Positions 18,722 to 27,709 of a stretch of DNA of 64,000 nt are shown here, piece by piece (position 1 is the stretch's first letter; each line of letters begins with the position of its first letter). A program made the translations under genes and the position numbers. The notes under the pieces are model-generated. The model was not told where the DNA came from. It searched no databases and saw nothing but the letters and a program-made list of their open reading frames with translations. The DNA comes from Actinomycetaceae bacterium zg-1166 (GTDB taxonomy: Bacteria > Actinomycetota > Actinomycetes > Actinomycetales > Actinomycetaceae), in NCBI GenBank assembly GCA_015679245.1, contig CP064953.1, positions 930,001 to 994,000 on the forward strand. The letters run 5' to 3'.

Positions 18722-18739
18722 TATCTTGACGTCAAGATA
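18722..18739. promoter_or_regulatory. 18-bp perfect palindrome, putative acnA operator
   Basis: TATCTTGACGTCAAGATA is a perfect inverted repeat centred about 39 bp upstream of the acnA start codon. It is the size and symmetry of a dimeric MarR- or TetR-type regulator site. I do not know which protein binds it. It differs from the AcnR motif known in Corynebacterium. Confidence 0.65.
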
Positions 18740-18906
18740 TCATGATTTAGCTTATCTTTCGTGCGAAAATATCACTAATTACGTCAGACTTTCCTTGCGC
18801 AAATCCTTATGGAGGGATGTGGAAGCGGTGTACACGGCTCTGCATTCACATCACGTCACATCGACAACAACCACGTGGGAATCTGAGAACAAAACGAACC
18901 TTCTAC

Positions 18907-20136
18907 TTACGAGAGAGCCGTCACAGTCTCGAAATGATGAGTGTTCGGGAAAAGATCCACGCTCTCAATCGACTCCACACGACGCCCAGCAGCCACCATC
19001 GCAGCCACATCGCGCGACATCGCCGCCGGATCACAAGAAACAAGCACAATCCTTCGCGCCACACTCGTCGCGAGAGCACGAGCAACCTCAATCCCAAGAC
19101 CCGAACGCGGCGGATCAGCAACGACAACATTACCTGGCTCCCATTGCACGAGTTTTGCATCCACACGCGATGTGCGCACCTTCGCCCAAGGGAATTCGCG
19201 CAAGTTTGCGCGCCCATCCTCCACAGCTAGGCGCGCACCCTCAAAAGCTCTCACCGACCCAGAACTCCCCGTAGCCACCGCAAGCGGCTGAGTGAGCAGC
19301 CCCGCACCCGAATACAGCTCCACAACAGCTTCGCCCGCACGCACCCCAGCTGCCTCCAAGACAAGACGAATAAGAGTCTCCCCCGCCTTTTCATGAACCT
19401 GCCAGAATCCACCAGCATGGACACGATACGCGTAGAGCTCACCCCCACACACCACATCTTCACGAACAAAAGGTTCAGCTTCGATACCTGGATAAGAGAA
19501 GCACTGACGCCCAATCACCAGGCGCGGATCGCTCCCCGAGGCCACTACAGTGCGCACACGATCTCCTGGATTCCACACATGCGCCCACGCCCCAGAAAAG
19601 AGATCGAGTTCCTCACTACCTTCCACAGCCAGTGGCGCCTGAGAAACTTTCACAAGCTCATGGCTTGCCTCGCGATACATCCCCAAGCACCGATCATGCC
19701 CAACGACGAATTCCACGCGCGTACGCCGCGCCCAACCACCAGTTGCTTCATCGCCTGGACATGGGCGAACGCGAGCCTCAATTCCTTGCTCATGCAGGTG
19801 TGCGTCGAGTTGGGCGCCTCCCACTCGGCGCAAAGTAGCTTGAAGAACATGGGTTTTCCAGGCACTCTGCCAGGAAAATTCCACGTGGCCAAGATCTGCA
19901 CCGCCCACACCCAGAGGGCCAGCCACCGGCCACGGGTGTTCGATACGGTGCTCGTTCTCACCCTCTAGAACCTCCACCACATCACCGCGCAGAAGTTTGG
20001 AACGCTCCTTCGTCACAGCCACACGCACGCGCTCACCCGGCAGGCCAAAACGAGCAAAGACAGCACGCCCATCAAGATGCCCTACACAAACCCCACCATG
20101 AGCGATATCGGTAAGTTCAACTTCCACACTCTGCAT
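18907..20136 (-). CDS. TrmA/RumA-family RNA (uracil-C5) methyltransferase
   Basis: 409 residues. An N-terminal TRAM domain (about 1-58, VELTDIAHGGVCVGHLDGR) binds RNA. The C-terminal SAM-dependent domain has VVELYSGAGLLTQPLA (motif I), VADPPRSGLG (motif IV) and the catalytic cysteine region VLVSCDPAAMSRDVAAM. The protein ends with the typical FPNTHHFETVTAL. The family makes m5U in tRNA or 23S rRNA; which one cannot be told here. The N-terminal [4Fe-4S] cysteine cluster of E. coli RumA is not apparent. It lies 2 bp behind the APC permease gene, the same pairing as Rv2689c-Rv2690c. Confidence 0.9.
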   Translation of the reverse strand: MQSVEVELTDIAHGGVCVGHLDGRAVFARFGLPGERVRVAVTKERSKLLRGDVVEVLEGENEHRIEHPWPVAGPLGVGGADLGHVEFSWQSAWKTHVLQATLRRVGGAQLDAHLHEQGIEARVRPCPGDEATGGWARRTRVEFVVGHDRCLGMYREASHELVKVSQAPLAVEGSEELDLFSGAWAHVWNPGDRVRTVVASGSDPRLVIGRQCFSYPGIEAEPFVREDVVCGGELYAYRVHAGGFWQVHEKAGETLIRLVLEAAGVRAGEAVVELYSGAGLLTQPLAVATGSSGSVRAFEGARLAVEDGRANLREFPWAKVRTSRVDAKLVQWEPGNVVVADPPRSGLGIEVARALATSVARRIVLVSCDPAAMSRDVAAMVAAGRRVESIESVDLFPNTHHFETVTALS

Positions 20137-20138
20137 GA

Positions 20139-21923
20139 CTATTCGTCTTTCTCTTCTCCAACTTCGAGGGCGAACGGTACTTCGGAAATCACGACACCAC
20201 GCTCCATACGCAAGGCGGAAATAATACGCGGGGTGGAGTGGCGGATAAAGAAACGCTGACCCATGCCCGTGGAAATTACACGCGGCACAAAGACCATAAC
20301 GATATCAGCTGGGCGCAAAGAACGCAGAGAGCGCACATAATCCACGACATTTGCGGTACTCGCCCCCTGTGGCGTGCCCAAAACCGTGAGATTAACCGGA
20401 ATTGCCGCCTCTTTCCACGCCTGGCGTAAAGTTCGTGTAGCTTCGGCGTCAAAATCCACTGTCACAGCAGTGAGAGTGGTCAGGCGTGTGGCACGAGCAA
20501 AAGTGAGCGCACGAAGCGCTGGACGATCGAGAGCATTCACAAGCACGACACCATGAACGCGAGTGGGGAGCGTGCGCCCGTGAGAGAGATCCGTGGCCGC
20601 GAGACGTTCTACCACACGCACTCGCCCACGCCTGAAAAAGACAAGAAAAGCTACTGGCACTGCGAGCATCGCCAAGGTGATGAGAGACAGGCGAGGGCGA
20701 GCAATGGAGATTGCCACGATGCAGGCCACACCGAAAAGGGTATAGCCGAGGAAGCCCCACAGAGAGGCTCTGGCTCTCACACGCTCCTTCTTCGACATCG
20801 ATTCTCTCAAAATTGTGTGCCCGCGAAATGCCATCCCAAGGCTGAAGAACACGAAGATCACGGTGACGATAAGGACGAAGAGTACTCCGCCTGTATCACG
20901 GCTGCGCGTGGAGGCAGCAAGAATCGAGCCAAGAACCAGAGTGAGCACAACGATGAGCTGACGAGGGCGACGCGCATCCGAGGAGGCAAAAGACCGTGGA
21001 AGAATATGGCCGATGGCCAGTTCACGCAAGAGCCGTGGCAAACACCAAAAACCCAGAGCCGCACTTGCCCATCCCAGGACAAGGAGAGCCAGGCTTGCGG
21101 GGTACTTTGCCCAACCTCCCAGGAACTCCTCAGAAAAAACGAGGATCGGCACCTTCTCCCACTGCCCCTCCATCCCAAAGGACAAGATGAAATACACAGT
21201 GAGGAGGATGAGGCTAAAGACAGGGATCATCACGTGGATAAGGCGCCTAGAGGACGTGCGTCGATAGACCGCATCCTTCATCGGCCTCTCAGCCGTGAGG
21301 AACATGACAGCTCCAGGGAACATCGCTGAGGCGATGGACTGCAAAAGCACATGCCAAGAATGCGTATGCGCCCCACCTCGCCCGGAGTGGGCTGGCATCG
21401 TCGATGCCTCCCCCACAAGGCCAGCCCCGAGGACGATAAGCACCACCACCATCGCCACGGCGACGAGGACAACATGAACCCTCCAGGGCACCTCACGGCC
21501 TATAAGCGCTGGAATCGCTGCCACCAAAAGCACCAGCACAGTGAAGTAAGCGCGATAAGAACTCAACCCAACGAGGCTACTGATTCCATGAGAGGCAAGG
21601 GAAGCCCCCACCACGGCGAGCATCATATAAGCGAGAAATTGTGCTGACGAGACAACAATCCCCGACGCCGTTCCGAGATACGTAGAGACAATCTTCTGTG
21701 TGGTCGCTCGCGGAGTGAGGCTGTTTGTCCACGTAAGAGCCACGAGGATAATTCCAGCGATGGCGAGGCCAATCATCTGTGAGACGAAGATGACGAAAGT
21801 ATCGATCGGTTCACGTTGAAAGCCCAAAAGTAGATGAGGGCTTGCAACTACAGCCAGTGCAAGCATCGTAAGGGCGACGCTTGCACGGGCAAGAGGGGAT
21901 TCAAGACGCGAATGAGTGGACAT
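20139..21923 (-). CDS. APC-superfamily permease (Rv2690c-like)
   Basis: About 594 residues from the ATG at 21923; a TTG nine bases upstream is also possible. About ten to twelve hydrophobic segments cover residues 15-430. They are followed by a cytoplasmic C-terminal region (about 445-590) with a Rossmann-like pattern similar to a universal-stress-type domain. The Rv2690c family resembles amino-acid or KUP-like transporters, but the substrate is not established. It is divergent from the two trkA genes, as in mycobacteria, which would fit a role linked to K+ or osmotic balance, an inference only. It is cotranscribed with the TrmA-like gene. Confidence 0.82.
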   Translation of the reverse strand: MSTHSRLESPLARASVALTMLALAVVASPHLLLGFQREPIDTFVIFVSQMIGLAIAGIILVALTWTNSLTPRATTQKIVSTYLGTASGIVVSSAQFLAYMMLAVVGASLASHGISSLVGLSSYRAYFTVLVLLVAAIPALIGREVPWRVHVVLVAVAMVVVLIVLGAGLVGEASTMPAHSGRGGAHTHSWHVLLQSIASAMFPGAVMFLTAERPMKDAVYRRTSSRRLIHVMIPVFSLILLTVYFILSFGMEGQWEKVPILVFSEEFLGGWAKYPASLALLVLGWASAALGFWCLPRLLRELAIGHILPRSFASSDARRPRQLIVVLTLVLGSILAASTRSRDTGGVLFVLIVTVIFVFFSLGMAFRGHTILRESMSKKERVRARASLWGFLGYTLFGVACIVAISIARPRLSLITLAMLAVPVAFLVFFRRGRVRVVERLAATDLSHGRTLPTRVHGVVLVNALDRPALRALTFARATRLTTLTAVTVDFDAEATRTLRQAWKEAAIPVNLTVLGTPQGASTANVVDYVRSLRSLRPADIVMVFVPRVISTGMGQRFFIRHSTPRIISALRMERGVVISEVPFALEVGEEKDE

Positions 21924-21967
21924 CACGCTCAAGGCTACTTCACCCTCGCCTCACCTTCTAGCTGATC

Positions 21968-22055
21968 GTGCAAGCCGCACGCCAGTAGCACGGTCAGAAA
22001 TGCGCGCGAGTTTCATAGTGTTTTTCAGTGCAAGCCGCACGCCAGTAGCACGGTC
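21968..22055. repeat. 28-bp perfect direct repeat, 60-bp period, upstream of trkA
   Basis: A 28-bp block starting GTGCAAGCCGCACGCCAGTA occurs at 21968-21995 and again at 22028-22055. The following 30 bp are also similar (AGTTTCATAGTGT and AGTTTCAGAGTGT), so the whole looks like a 60-bp tandem duplication. Each copy contains the small hairpin GTGC-aagcc-GCAC. It fills the divergent promoter region. Confidence 0.9.
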
Positions 22056-22080
22056 GGATCAGGTGCGGTAGTTTCAGAGT

Positions 22081-22749
22081 GTGCATTTCGTCATTATGGG
22101 CTGTGGTCGAGTTGGATCCACCCTCGCAGTAAACCTCACCTCGATGGGTCACTCTGTCTCTGTGATCGATCAGAATCCCGATGCCTTTCTCAGGCTTCCC
22201 GAAGATTTCTCCGGCCAGCAGGTAACCGGCGTAGGTTTTGACCACGATTCCCTTATACAAGCTGGAATTGAGGACGCCCACGGATTTGCGGCTGTCTCCT
22301 CAGGTGATAACTCCAACATCATCGCTGCACGAGTGGTGCGCGAAACCTTCGGGCTCACCAATGTCGTCACCCGAATCTACGATCCCACACGAGCAACGAT
22401 CTACGAGCGCCTAGGAATCGCTACCGTACCAACTGTCAAGTGGACGGCTGACCAGGTATTACGTCACCTCATCCCCCTCGGCCCGCACTACGAGTACACC
22501 GATGCTAGCGCAGGAATGAGTATTGTCGCCGTGGATCTGGACGACAGTTGGCTAGGGCGCACAATTGCCGAGATCGAGGATGCGACGAGTGCACGTGTAG
22601 CCTGGGTGACTCGACTCGGCAAAGGAATCCTCCCCACCTTTGATCTTGTACTTCAAGACGGCGATAGCCTCCACCTCGTCGTCCCTACCTCACGCGCAGC
22701 CTCCGCTCAACATGTCCTCGTCTACCCCGCTAAGAAAACAGACATCTAG
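22081..22749 (+). CDS. trkA: Trk K+ uptake regulatory subunit TrkA (CeoB-like)
   Basis: 222 residues starting at GTG, 25 bp after the second 28-bp repeat. The N-terminal RCK_N domain binds NAD(H) or nucleotides through GCGRVGSTLA (7-16) and Asp30 (VIDQNPDAF). The C-terminal RCK_C domain (about 140-215) contains DGDSLHLVVP. The protein gates a Trk/Ktr membrane pore. No pore gene is present in this window. The second TrkA-like gene follows 9 bp later, the tandem arrangement of ceoB-ceoC (Rv2691-Rv2692). Confidence 0.93.
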   Translation: MHFVIMGCGRVGSTLAVNLTSMGHSVSVIDQNPDAFLRLPEDFSGQQVTGVGFDHDSLIQAGIEDAHGFAAVSSGDNSNIIAARVVRETFGLTNVVTRIYDPTRATIYERLGIATVPTVKWTADQVLRHLIPLGPHYEYTDASAGMSIVAVDLDDSWLGRTIAEIEDATSARVAWVTRLGKGILPTFDLVLQDGDSLHLVVPTSRAASAQHVLVYPAKKTDI

Positions 22750-22758
22750 GAGATCTCG

Positions 22759-23526
22759 GTGAAAGTCCTCATTTTGGGAGCAGGTTCCGTAGGCCGCTCG
22801 ATTGGTCGCGAACTTGTACGTTCGCGCCATGAGATCACGATGTGTGACCGTGAACCCGATGCCATGCGCGTGGCTTCGGTTCCCGAAGCAGATTGGATTC
22901 TTGGAGATGCCTGTGAGGTGGAAACTCTCGAACGTGCCGGAGCTGGTGAGGCCGATGTCGTCGTCGCTACTACAGGCGACGATAAAGCAAACCTCGTCAT
23001 CTCTCTTCTCGCGAAAACTGAATACGGTGTAGAGCGAGTGATCGCACGTGTGAATAATCCACGCAATGAGTGGCTTTTTAACGAGACATGGGGTGTAGAT
23101 GTTCCTGTCTCCACACCCCAGATTATGACGTCACTTGTGGAAGATGCCGTAGCCGATGGTAACCTCGTCACTGTATTGAGCTTCCAACGCTCTGGAGCCT
23201 CTCTCGCGCAGGCCACCTTGCCAGCCGACGCGCCAATTGTTGGGATGGCAGTCTCCGAAGTACTCCTCCCCCCTGCCTTCATGCTCAATGCAATCGTGCG
23301 TGATGGTATGCCGCTTCCTGCCGATCCTGACCTCACGATCGAGGCTGGCGACCAAGTGCTCCTCCTGCTAGGTGAAGATGCCCAGGAAGATCTTGACCTC
23401 GTGAAAGAACTTCTCACCTCCGTTGAACGCGAACGTATCCCCGAGAAAGAAACAGCGAATACACCACGGGTCGCAGTAGAAAATAGCGATACGGAAGGGG
23501 AAGCGCCACATGTCACTTCCCCGTAA
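22759..23526 (+). CDS. Second TrkA-family K+ channel regulator (CeoC-like)
   Basis: 255 residues starting at GTG behind GGAGATCTCG. RCK_N domain with LGAGSVGRSIGREL (about 5-18) and the acidic CDREPDAM at the end of beta-2. The RCK_C domain (about 138-220) contains AGDQVLLLLGED. A polar tail of about 30 residues follows. With the preceding subunit it probably forms a hetero-octameric gating ring on the K+ pore. The two paralogues share the same fold but are clearly diverged, so this is an old duplication. Confidence 0.92.
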   Translation: MKVLILGAGSVGRSIGRELVRSRHEITMCDREPDAMRVASVPEADWILGDACEVETLERAGAGEADVVVATTGDDKANLVISLLAKTEYGVERVIARVNNPRNEWLFNETWGVDVPVSTPQIMTSLVEDAVADGNLVTVLSFQRSGASLAQATLPADAPIVGMAVSEVLLPPAFMLNAIVRDGMPLPADPDLTIEAGDQVLLLLGEDAQEDLDLVKELLTSVERERIPEKETANTPRVAVENSDTEGEAPHVTSP

Positions 23527-23885
23527 TCCCCACGATCTCCACAATTCTCACAATTCCCACGAAAGTGAGGGATACCTCTTTTTACGCACTTGTACGAAGA
23601 ACCTTGGCGCTCCAGAAATTCCAACAAAGAGGGAAGCCACCAGGAACTAGCGGGCAGATCTTCGCAACCGGGTTACGTGTGTGCTTCGCGATCATGTAAC
23701 TGAGAGTGTGCCCATAGAGATTCAGCCAACACAGCTACGGCGCGTCTCTACTTACGAAGCCACGCCCGAGCTTGCTAAGGTGCCACAGGCGTCAGCAGCG
23801 CTTCATGTCACGCGCTGTTCCTTCGCGTAGGGTGTGACAACCCGCCACTCGGAGGACCGGGCGCCCTCTGACTGAGAGGCCTTAC
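23527..23885. other. Intergenic region upstream of the MFS gene
   Basis: There is no gene in these 359 bp. It should carry the promoter of the exporter. TGTCAC (23806-23811) and GTGACA (23834-23839) form an inverted repeat with a 22-bp spacer that could be an operator. The first 50 bp contain repeated CACAATTC words. No hairpin with a U-run was seen after the second trkA gene. Confidence 0.4.
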
Positions 23886-25412
23886 GTGGCACATACGCAG
23901 ATCGATATCGAAGAAACGCATACCTCCTCTGCCTCCACTCACGAAGAAAGGGAGAGGAAAACACAGGAAGAAAAGGGTGCTCACACCACGCCTGGCTCCT
24001 TTGCACGCACTTTGAAACATCCACCCCACCTGGTGATGAGCGGACTTTATCTCGCAGCTTTCCTCGGAATGCTCTCAGAAACCTCGATGAATATCGCGGT
24101 TCCAGCCTTCATGAGTGACTTCGGGATCGGAACAGGACTCGCCCAGTGGATGATTATTGGCTATATGCTTGCCATCGGTGTGGTTCTTCCCTTCGTCGGT
24201 TTCTTCCAGAAGAACACAAGCACAAAACACGTAGCTCTCGGAGCGCTCACCGCCTTTTTACTCGGTTCACTGATCTCTACTCTCGCCCCGTCTTTCGCCA
24301 TTCTTCTAGCCGGGCGAATCCTTCAAGGTGTAGGTACCGGCATTATCCTTCCGGTACTCTTTTCCTCGATCATCCATATCTTCCCACCGACGAAAATTGG
24401 TGCAGCTAATGGCGTAGCTGGCCTCGTCATCATGGTTGCCCCAGTGATTGGCCCGACGATGTCCGGCCTCATGATCTCAAGTCTTGGCTGGCGTGCCATC
24501 TTCGCCACTTTCTCTGTTGTAGCACTCGTTGCTCTGCTGCTCGTGGTTCTCTTCTACGTCAACCCAATCGTGCCCACTGGTGCAAAGATCGATATTCTCT
24601 CCGCTCTCTCCTCCGTGGTGGGCTTCGGTTCCCTCGTGGGTGGTGCTGGATTACTTGGAGAGCAAGGGTTATCTCCCCTCGCTCTTGGGCTTATTTTCTT
24701 AGGGGTGCTCGTCCTCGCCTCTTACTGCCACCGCCAGCTCACTATTTCCCGGCCAATTGTGGATCTACGTGTTCTCAGCTTGCGCGGCTTCCGATATTCC
24801 GCAATCGCCGTCGCGCTCTCTTTCACATGCACACTCACCTGCATGTATATCGTGCCGATTGAACTTCAGCGCGGACTCGGACTCGATTCTTCGCTTGCCG
24901 GTATCCTCATGCTCCCAGCTGGCATCGTCAATGCCATCTTTTCTCTCTTCGCCGGTAGACTCTTCGACAAGGTTGGTGCACGCCCCCTCATTGCTCTTGG
25001 AGGATGTACAGCTCTCGTAGGTATTGGGCTCTTTGGCCTTGTAGGAGAAGGAAGCCCCCTCGGCTTTTTCGTACTCGCCCATGTGGTGCTCCTCATAGGA
25101 ATCCCGTTCATTCAGCAAGCCGCCCAGTCTGCTGCTCTGGTGAGCCTTCCACGCCGCTACGCGTCGGATGGATCGACAATCCTCAATACGCTCCAGCAGG
25201 TGTGCGCTGCTATCGGTACGGCTGTGGCCACATGCCTCCTCAGCGTAGGAGTAAGTATGGCCGGTGGTGGTGAAAGTGCCCCAGCTGGGCAGGTCCTAGG
25301 TGCACGCTACGTCTTTGCCTGTGCGGCCTTCCTCATCCTCGTCGCTCTCCTTGTTGGCCTGTGTGGCCTTACAAAGAGTGCAAACGAGAGCCTTGTGGCT
25401 GAACAAGCCTAA
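23886..25412 (+). CDS. MFS drug exporter, DHA2 (EmrB/QacA, LmrB-like) family
   Basis: 508 residues with a GTG start after GAGAGG. About 14 transmembrane helices span residues 50-495. Helix 1 contains SETSMNIAVPAFMSDF, the family pattern for motif D1. Motif A is poorly conserved. Motif C-like GVAGLVIMVAPVIGPTMSGLM lies in helix 5, typical of antiporters. The N-terminal 45 residues are hydrophilic and very polar (THEERERKTQEEKG), which is longer than usual. It probably exports cationic or hydrophobic compounds with the proton gradient. Substrates are unknown. It interrupts the otherwise conserved trkA-DUF3159 neighbourhood. Confidence 0.88.
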   Translation: MAHTQIDIEETHTSSASTHEERERKTQEEKGAHTTPGSFARTLKHPPHLVMSGLYLAAFLGMLSETSMNIAVPAFMSDFGIGTGLAQWMIIGYMLAIGVVLPFVGFFQKNTSTKHVALGALTAFLLGSLISTLAPSFAILLAGRILQGVGTGIILPVLFSSIIHIFPPTKIGAANGVAGLVIMVAPVIGPTMSGLMISSLGWRAIFATFSVVALVALLLVVLFYVNPIVPTGAKIDILSALSSVVGFGSLVGGAGLLGEQGLSPLALGLIFLGVLVLASYCHRQLTISRPIVDLRVLSLRGFRYSAIAVALSFTCTLTCMYIVPIELQRGLGLDSSLAGILMLPAGIVNAIFSLFAGRLFDKVGARPLIALGGCTALVGIGLFGLVGEGSPLGFFVLAHVVLLIGIPFIQQAAQSAALVSLPRRYASDGSTILNTLQQVCAAIGTAVATCLLSVGVSMAGGGESAPAGQVLGARYVFACAAFLILVALLVGLCGLTKSANESLVAEQA

Positions 25413-25481
25413 GCTGAAAAGCCTAAAAGTTCAGAGACATTCGCCTGTTCCGATATGTGAACGTATTTCGCGCAGCTTACC

Positions 25482-26300
25482 TCACTTCTCGATCACCTGA
25501 TCGACAGGAGGTAGGCCGCGCACAAGTAACCAGCTCACCCAGGCGACAAGAGCGTAGACAAAAGGCCCCATGATAAGGCGCGCGAGGGCAAGAGCAGTAG
25601 TTGCCCCCATAAGGTAGAGCGGCCCTTGAACAACGACACGTGCTACAAACAACCCCACCCATATCCAGGTAACGAGGGTATAGCGGCGCCGCGTGAGGCG
25701 CCCAGCCTCAGTGGTGGACGTGCGCCATGCCGTCAGATCCGCACGCATAGCTCCGATGACGAAGCCTAGGGCTGGATATCGTACAAGGAGGGAAAGCAAG
25801 AGTACCGCCGCATACCCTGCGTTTGTGAGTAGGCCCAGGGCAAAGTAGTTTGAAATATCTCCACTTCGCCACGCCCACAGTGCTGAGAGCACGATACCCA
25901 CAATGCCGCCCAGAGCTGGAAGAATATCGATGCGTTGGATGAGACGCACAAGGAGTGCCAGCAGAGAAACAGCTAGCGGCGCTCCTATTGAAGGAGCAAG
26001 GGCATGAGTAAACGCAAAAACGAGGATAAAGACCACTGAAGGCAGAATCGTTTCGCAAAGCCCGCGCACTCCGCCTACGGTTTTCCACACGTCAAAGCGC
26101 TCAGCTTCAAGGCTTGCAAGCCACCCAGTCTTTTCCCTTGCACGAGCGAGAACAGGGTGCCCGATAGGTGCCGCCACGCCTTCTTCACCGGCACATTCAC
26201 GCTCTTCTATGCCACTTCCGTGGAAATTTTCTCCCACGGTGCCATCCCTGCGAGAAGAAGGGAAAGAGCCAGGGTGGGAATCGTCGTCAGGAGATAGCAT
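25482..26300 (-). CDS. DUF3159 membrane protein
   Basis: 272 residues. A polar N-terminus (1-75) is followed by six or more hydrophobic segments and the conserved DUF3159 arrangement (VGGVRGLCETILPSVVFILVF near 82-102; later LRADLTAWRT-like and RRRYTLVTWIWVGLFVARVVVQ). It is the Rv2693c equivalent, of unknown function. The OB-fold gene lies 69 bp upstream in the same orientation, so DUF3710, OB-fold and DUF3159 form an operon. It converges on the MFS gene. Confidence 0.87.
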   Translation of the reverse strand: MLSPDDDSHPGSFPSSRRDGTVGENFHGSGIEERECAGEEGVAAPIGHPVLARAREKTGWLASLEAERFDVWKTVGGVRGLCETILPSVVFILVFAFTHALAPSIGAPLAVSLLALLVRLIQRIDILPALGGIVGIVLSALWAWRSGDISNYFALGLLTNAGYAAVLLLSLLVRYPALGFVIGAMRADLTAWRTSTTEAGRLTRRRYTLVTWIWVGLFVARVVVQGPLYLMGATTALALARLIMGPFVYALVAWVSWLLVRGLPPVDQVIEK

Positions 26301-26369
26301 GAGAAGCCCTTTCCCAAGTGAGAGGATCAGTAGAGAGCAAAAGGTTCGTAGATCGATACGCGCGTCCTG

Positions 26370-26621
26370 CTAGGGAAGCACAGTGTATATCGGGTTGAAT
26401 ACTGTGGGCATTCCGCCCGACGTGGTAATTGTGCCTTTGACGTGGAGCTGAGATCCCACATCGATAGAGGCGAGGTCGGTGCGGCCAAGAAAAGCAAGCA
26501 TGAGAGTGTCTGATCCCACACCGAGCATCACATTGACCACAGGAGGGCAACCCGCACCAGGATATTCAATGGCTCTCACTTTCCCCCGCAGGTTGATGCG
26601 GCGTGAACGCGTCGTGCTCAT
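26370..26621 (-). CDS. Small OB-fold nucleic-acid-binding protein
   Basis: 83 residues, the small protein between DUF3710 and DUF3159 (Rv2694c equivalent). The beta-rich pattern (RGKVRAIEYPG, LMLAFLGRTDLASIDVGSQLHVKGTI, PTVFNPIYTVL) fits a single OB-fold similar to the tRNA-anticodon/RecG wedge type. Its start overlaps the DUF3710 stop by 4 bp, so translation is coupled. Function is unknown; the fold suggests RNA or DNA binding. Confidence 0.82.
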   Translation of the reverse strand: MSTTRSRRINLRGKVRAIEYPGAGCPPVVNVMLGVGSDTLMLAFLGRTDLASIDVGSQLHVKGTITTSGGMPTVFNPIYTVLP

Positions 26622-27304
26622 CGCACTTCTTGGATCTCCGGTCCTCGTGCCGGCAGCTTCATCAACGAGTCCGCATCCTCGGGTTTATCCTCCGTGGATT
26701 TCGGGATGCTCAGTTCGAGGAGTTCACGCGGAGGATGGGGGCGATTTCCACGCACAACGACGAGATCGTCGAGAACAGCATGAAGGAGATTATCTCCCGT
26801 CACCTCATCCACAGCGGCGCGCCCGGTCAAAGCAACGCGAAGGAGCCAACGAGGTCCGTCAATTCCAAGGTAGCGCACAGGTTGAGTTGTATGGCTAGTG
26901 CCAGGGACAGGAACCTGGGCGCGAACTTCGGTGCCCCATTCCCCCTCGACATCGCGAGAGGAACCACCTTGGTGTGCGAGCGAAGCAATAACATCAGCAC
27001 GCACCTCTCCCCAGATACTCTCGGATTTCGGAGCCGCAAAAACTTGGAGCTGAAGAGCACTCTGCTTCGTCACATAGACAACAGCAAGCACGATATTGCG
27101 AGCTTGATCTACAGAGAACTGAAGTTCGGTTCCTCCAATTGGGGGAAGCCACAGCGAACCCACATCAAGGCGGTGGCCAATGTGTTCCACCTCGGTACTA
27201 TCCCAGGGCCCTTGACGAGGAGTTTCATCCTCAGAATTCTCCACTTCCTGTGTGGACAACTCAGCTTCCTGTAAAGTCTTTTTCTTCCGCGAGAATACAC
27301 CCAT
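26618..27304 (-). CDS. DUF3710 family protein
   Basis: 228 residues beginning MGVFSRKKK, as usual for this actinobacterial family (Rv2696c equivalent). A charged acidic N-terminal stretch (about 10-40) is followed by a beta-rich domain (HRLDVGSLWLPP, QLQVFAAPKSESIWGEVR, YLGIDGPRWLLRVALTGRAA) and a C-terminal tail. No catalytic motif is known. In many actinobacteria dut sits directly upstream; here the preceding gene is DUF4193 and dut is absent. Confidence 0.9.
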   Translation of the reverse strand: MGVFSRKKKTLQEAELSTQEVENSEDETPRQGPWDSTEVEHIGHRLDVGSLWLPPIGGTELQFSVDQARNIVLAVVYVTKQSALQLQVFAAPKSESIWGEVRADVIASLAHQGGSSRDVEGEWGTEVRAQVPVPGTSHTTQPVRYLGIDGPRWLLRVALTGRAAVDEVTGDNLLHAVLDDLVVVRGNRPHPPRELLELSIPKSTEDKPEDADSLMKLPARGPEIQEVR

Positions 27305-27358
27305 ATGCCACTTCCCATCCGTTGTGCGTGCCCACTCTACTCGCCTCAGCTCTGTGCA

Positions 27359-27374
27359 AGGGAGAGTACTCCCT
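27359..27374 (-). terminator. Small hairpin between DUF4193 and DUF3710
   Basis: AGGGAG (27359-27364) and CTCCCT (27369-27374) form a 6-bp stem with a 4-nt loop in the 105-bp gap. It is weak and may be an attenuator. Confidence 0.4.
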
Positions 27375-27409
27375 GACGAAAAGCCTCAACCGCGTGTGTG
27401 AGGGGTGGA

Positions 27410-27709
27410 TCAGCCAGCACACTCCGTGCATACAGGCAAGCCGTCCTCTTCGTAGGCCAGCTGCGAGCGATGATGGACAAGGAAACACTGCGAGCACGTA
27501 AATTCATCGTCCTGAGCAGGAACAACGTTGATTGAGAGTTCGATATTGGACAGATCTGCGCCCGGAAGCTCAAAACCCTCAGCAGCTTCAACTTCGTCTT
27601 CGTCGACAGATCCTGACTGTTGGTCTGAGCGACGAGCCTTGAGCTGTTCGAGAGAATCCTCCCGCAGTTCCTCATCTTGCTTGCGCGGTGCATCGTAATC
27701 GGTGGCCAT
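27410..27709 (-). CDS. DUF4193 zinc-ribbon-like protein
   Basis: 99 residues of the DUF4193 family (Rv2699c equivalent). It begins MATDYDAPRK, has an acidic middle (SVDEDEVEAAEGFELPGADLS) and ends with two CxxC motifs, CSQC and CTEC, about 20 residues apart, which probably bind one zinc ion. Function is unknown. It is conserved beside sepH in actinobacteria and is divergent from it here. Confidence 0.92.
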   Translation of the reverse strand: MATDYDAPRKQDEELREDSLEQLKARRSDQQSGSVDEDEVEAAEGFELPGADLSNIELSINVVPAQDDEFTCSQCFLVHHRSQLAYEEDGLPVCTECAG

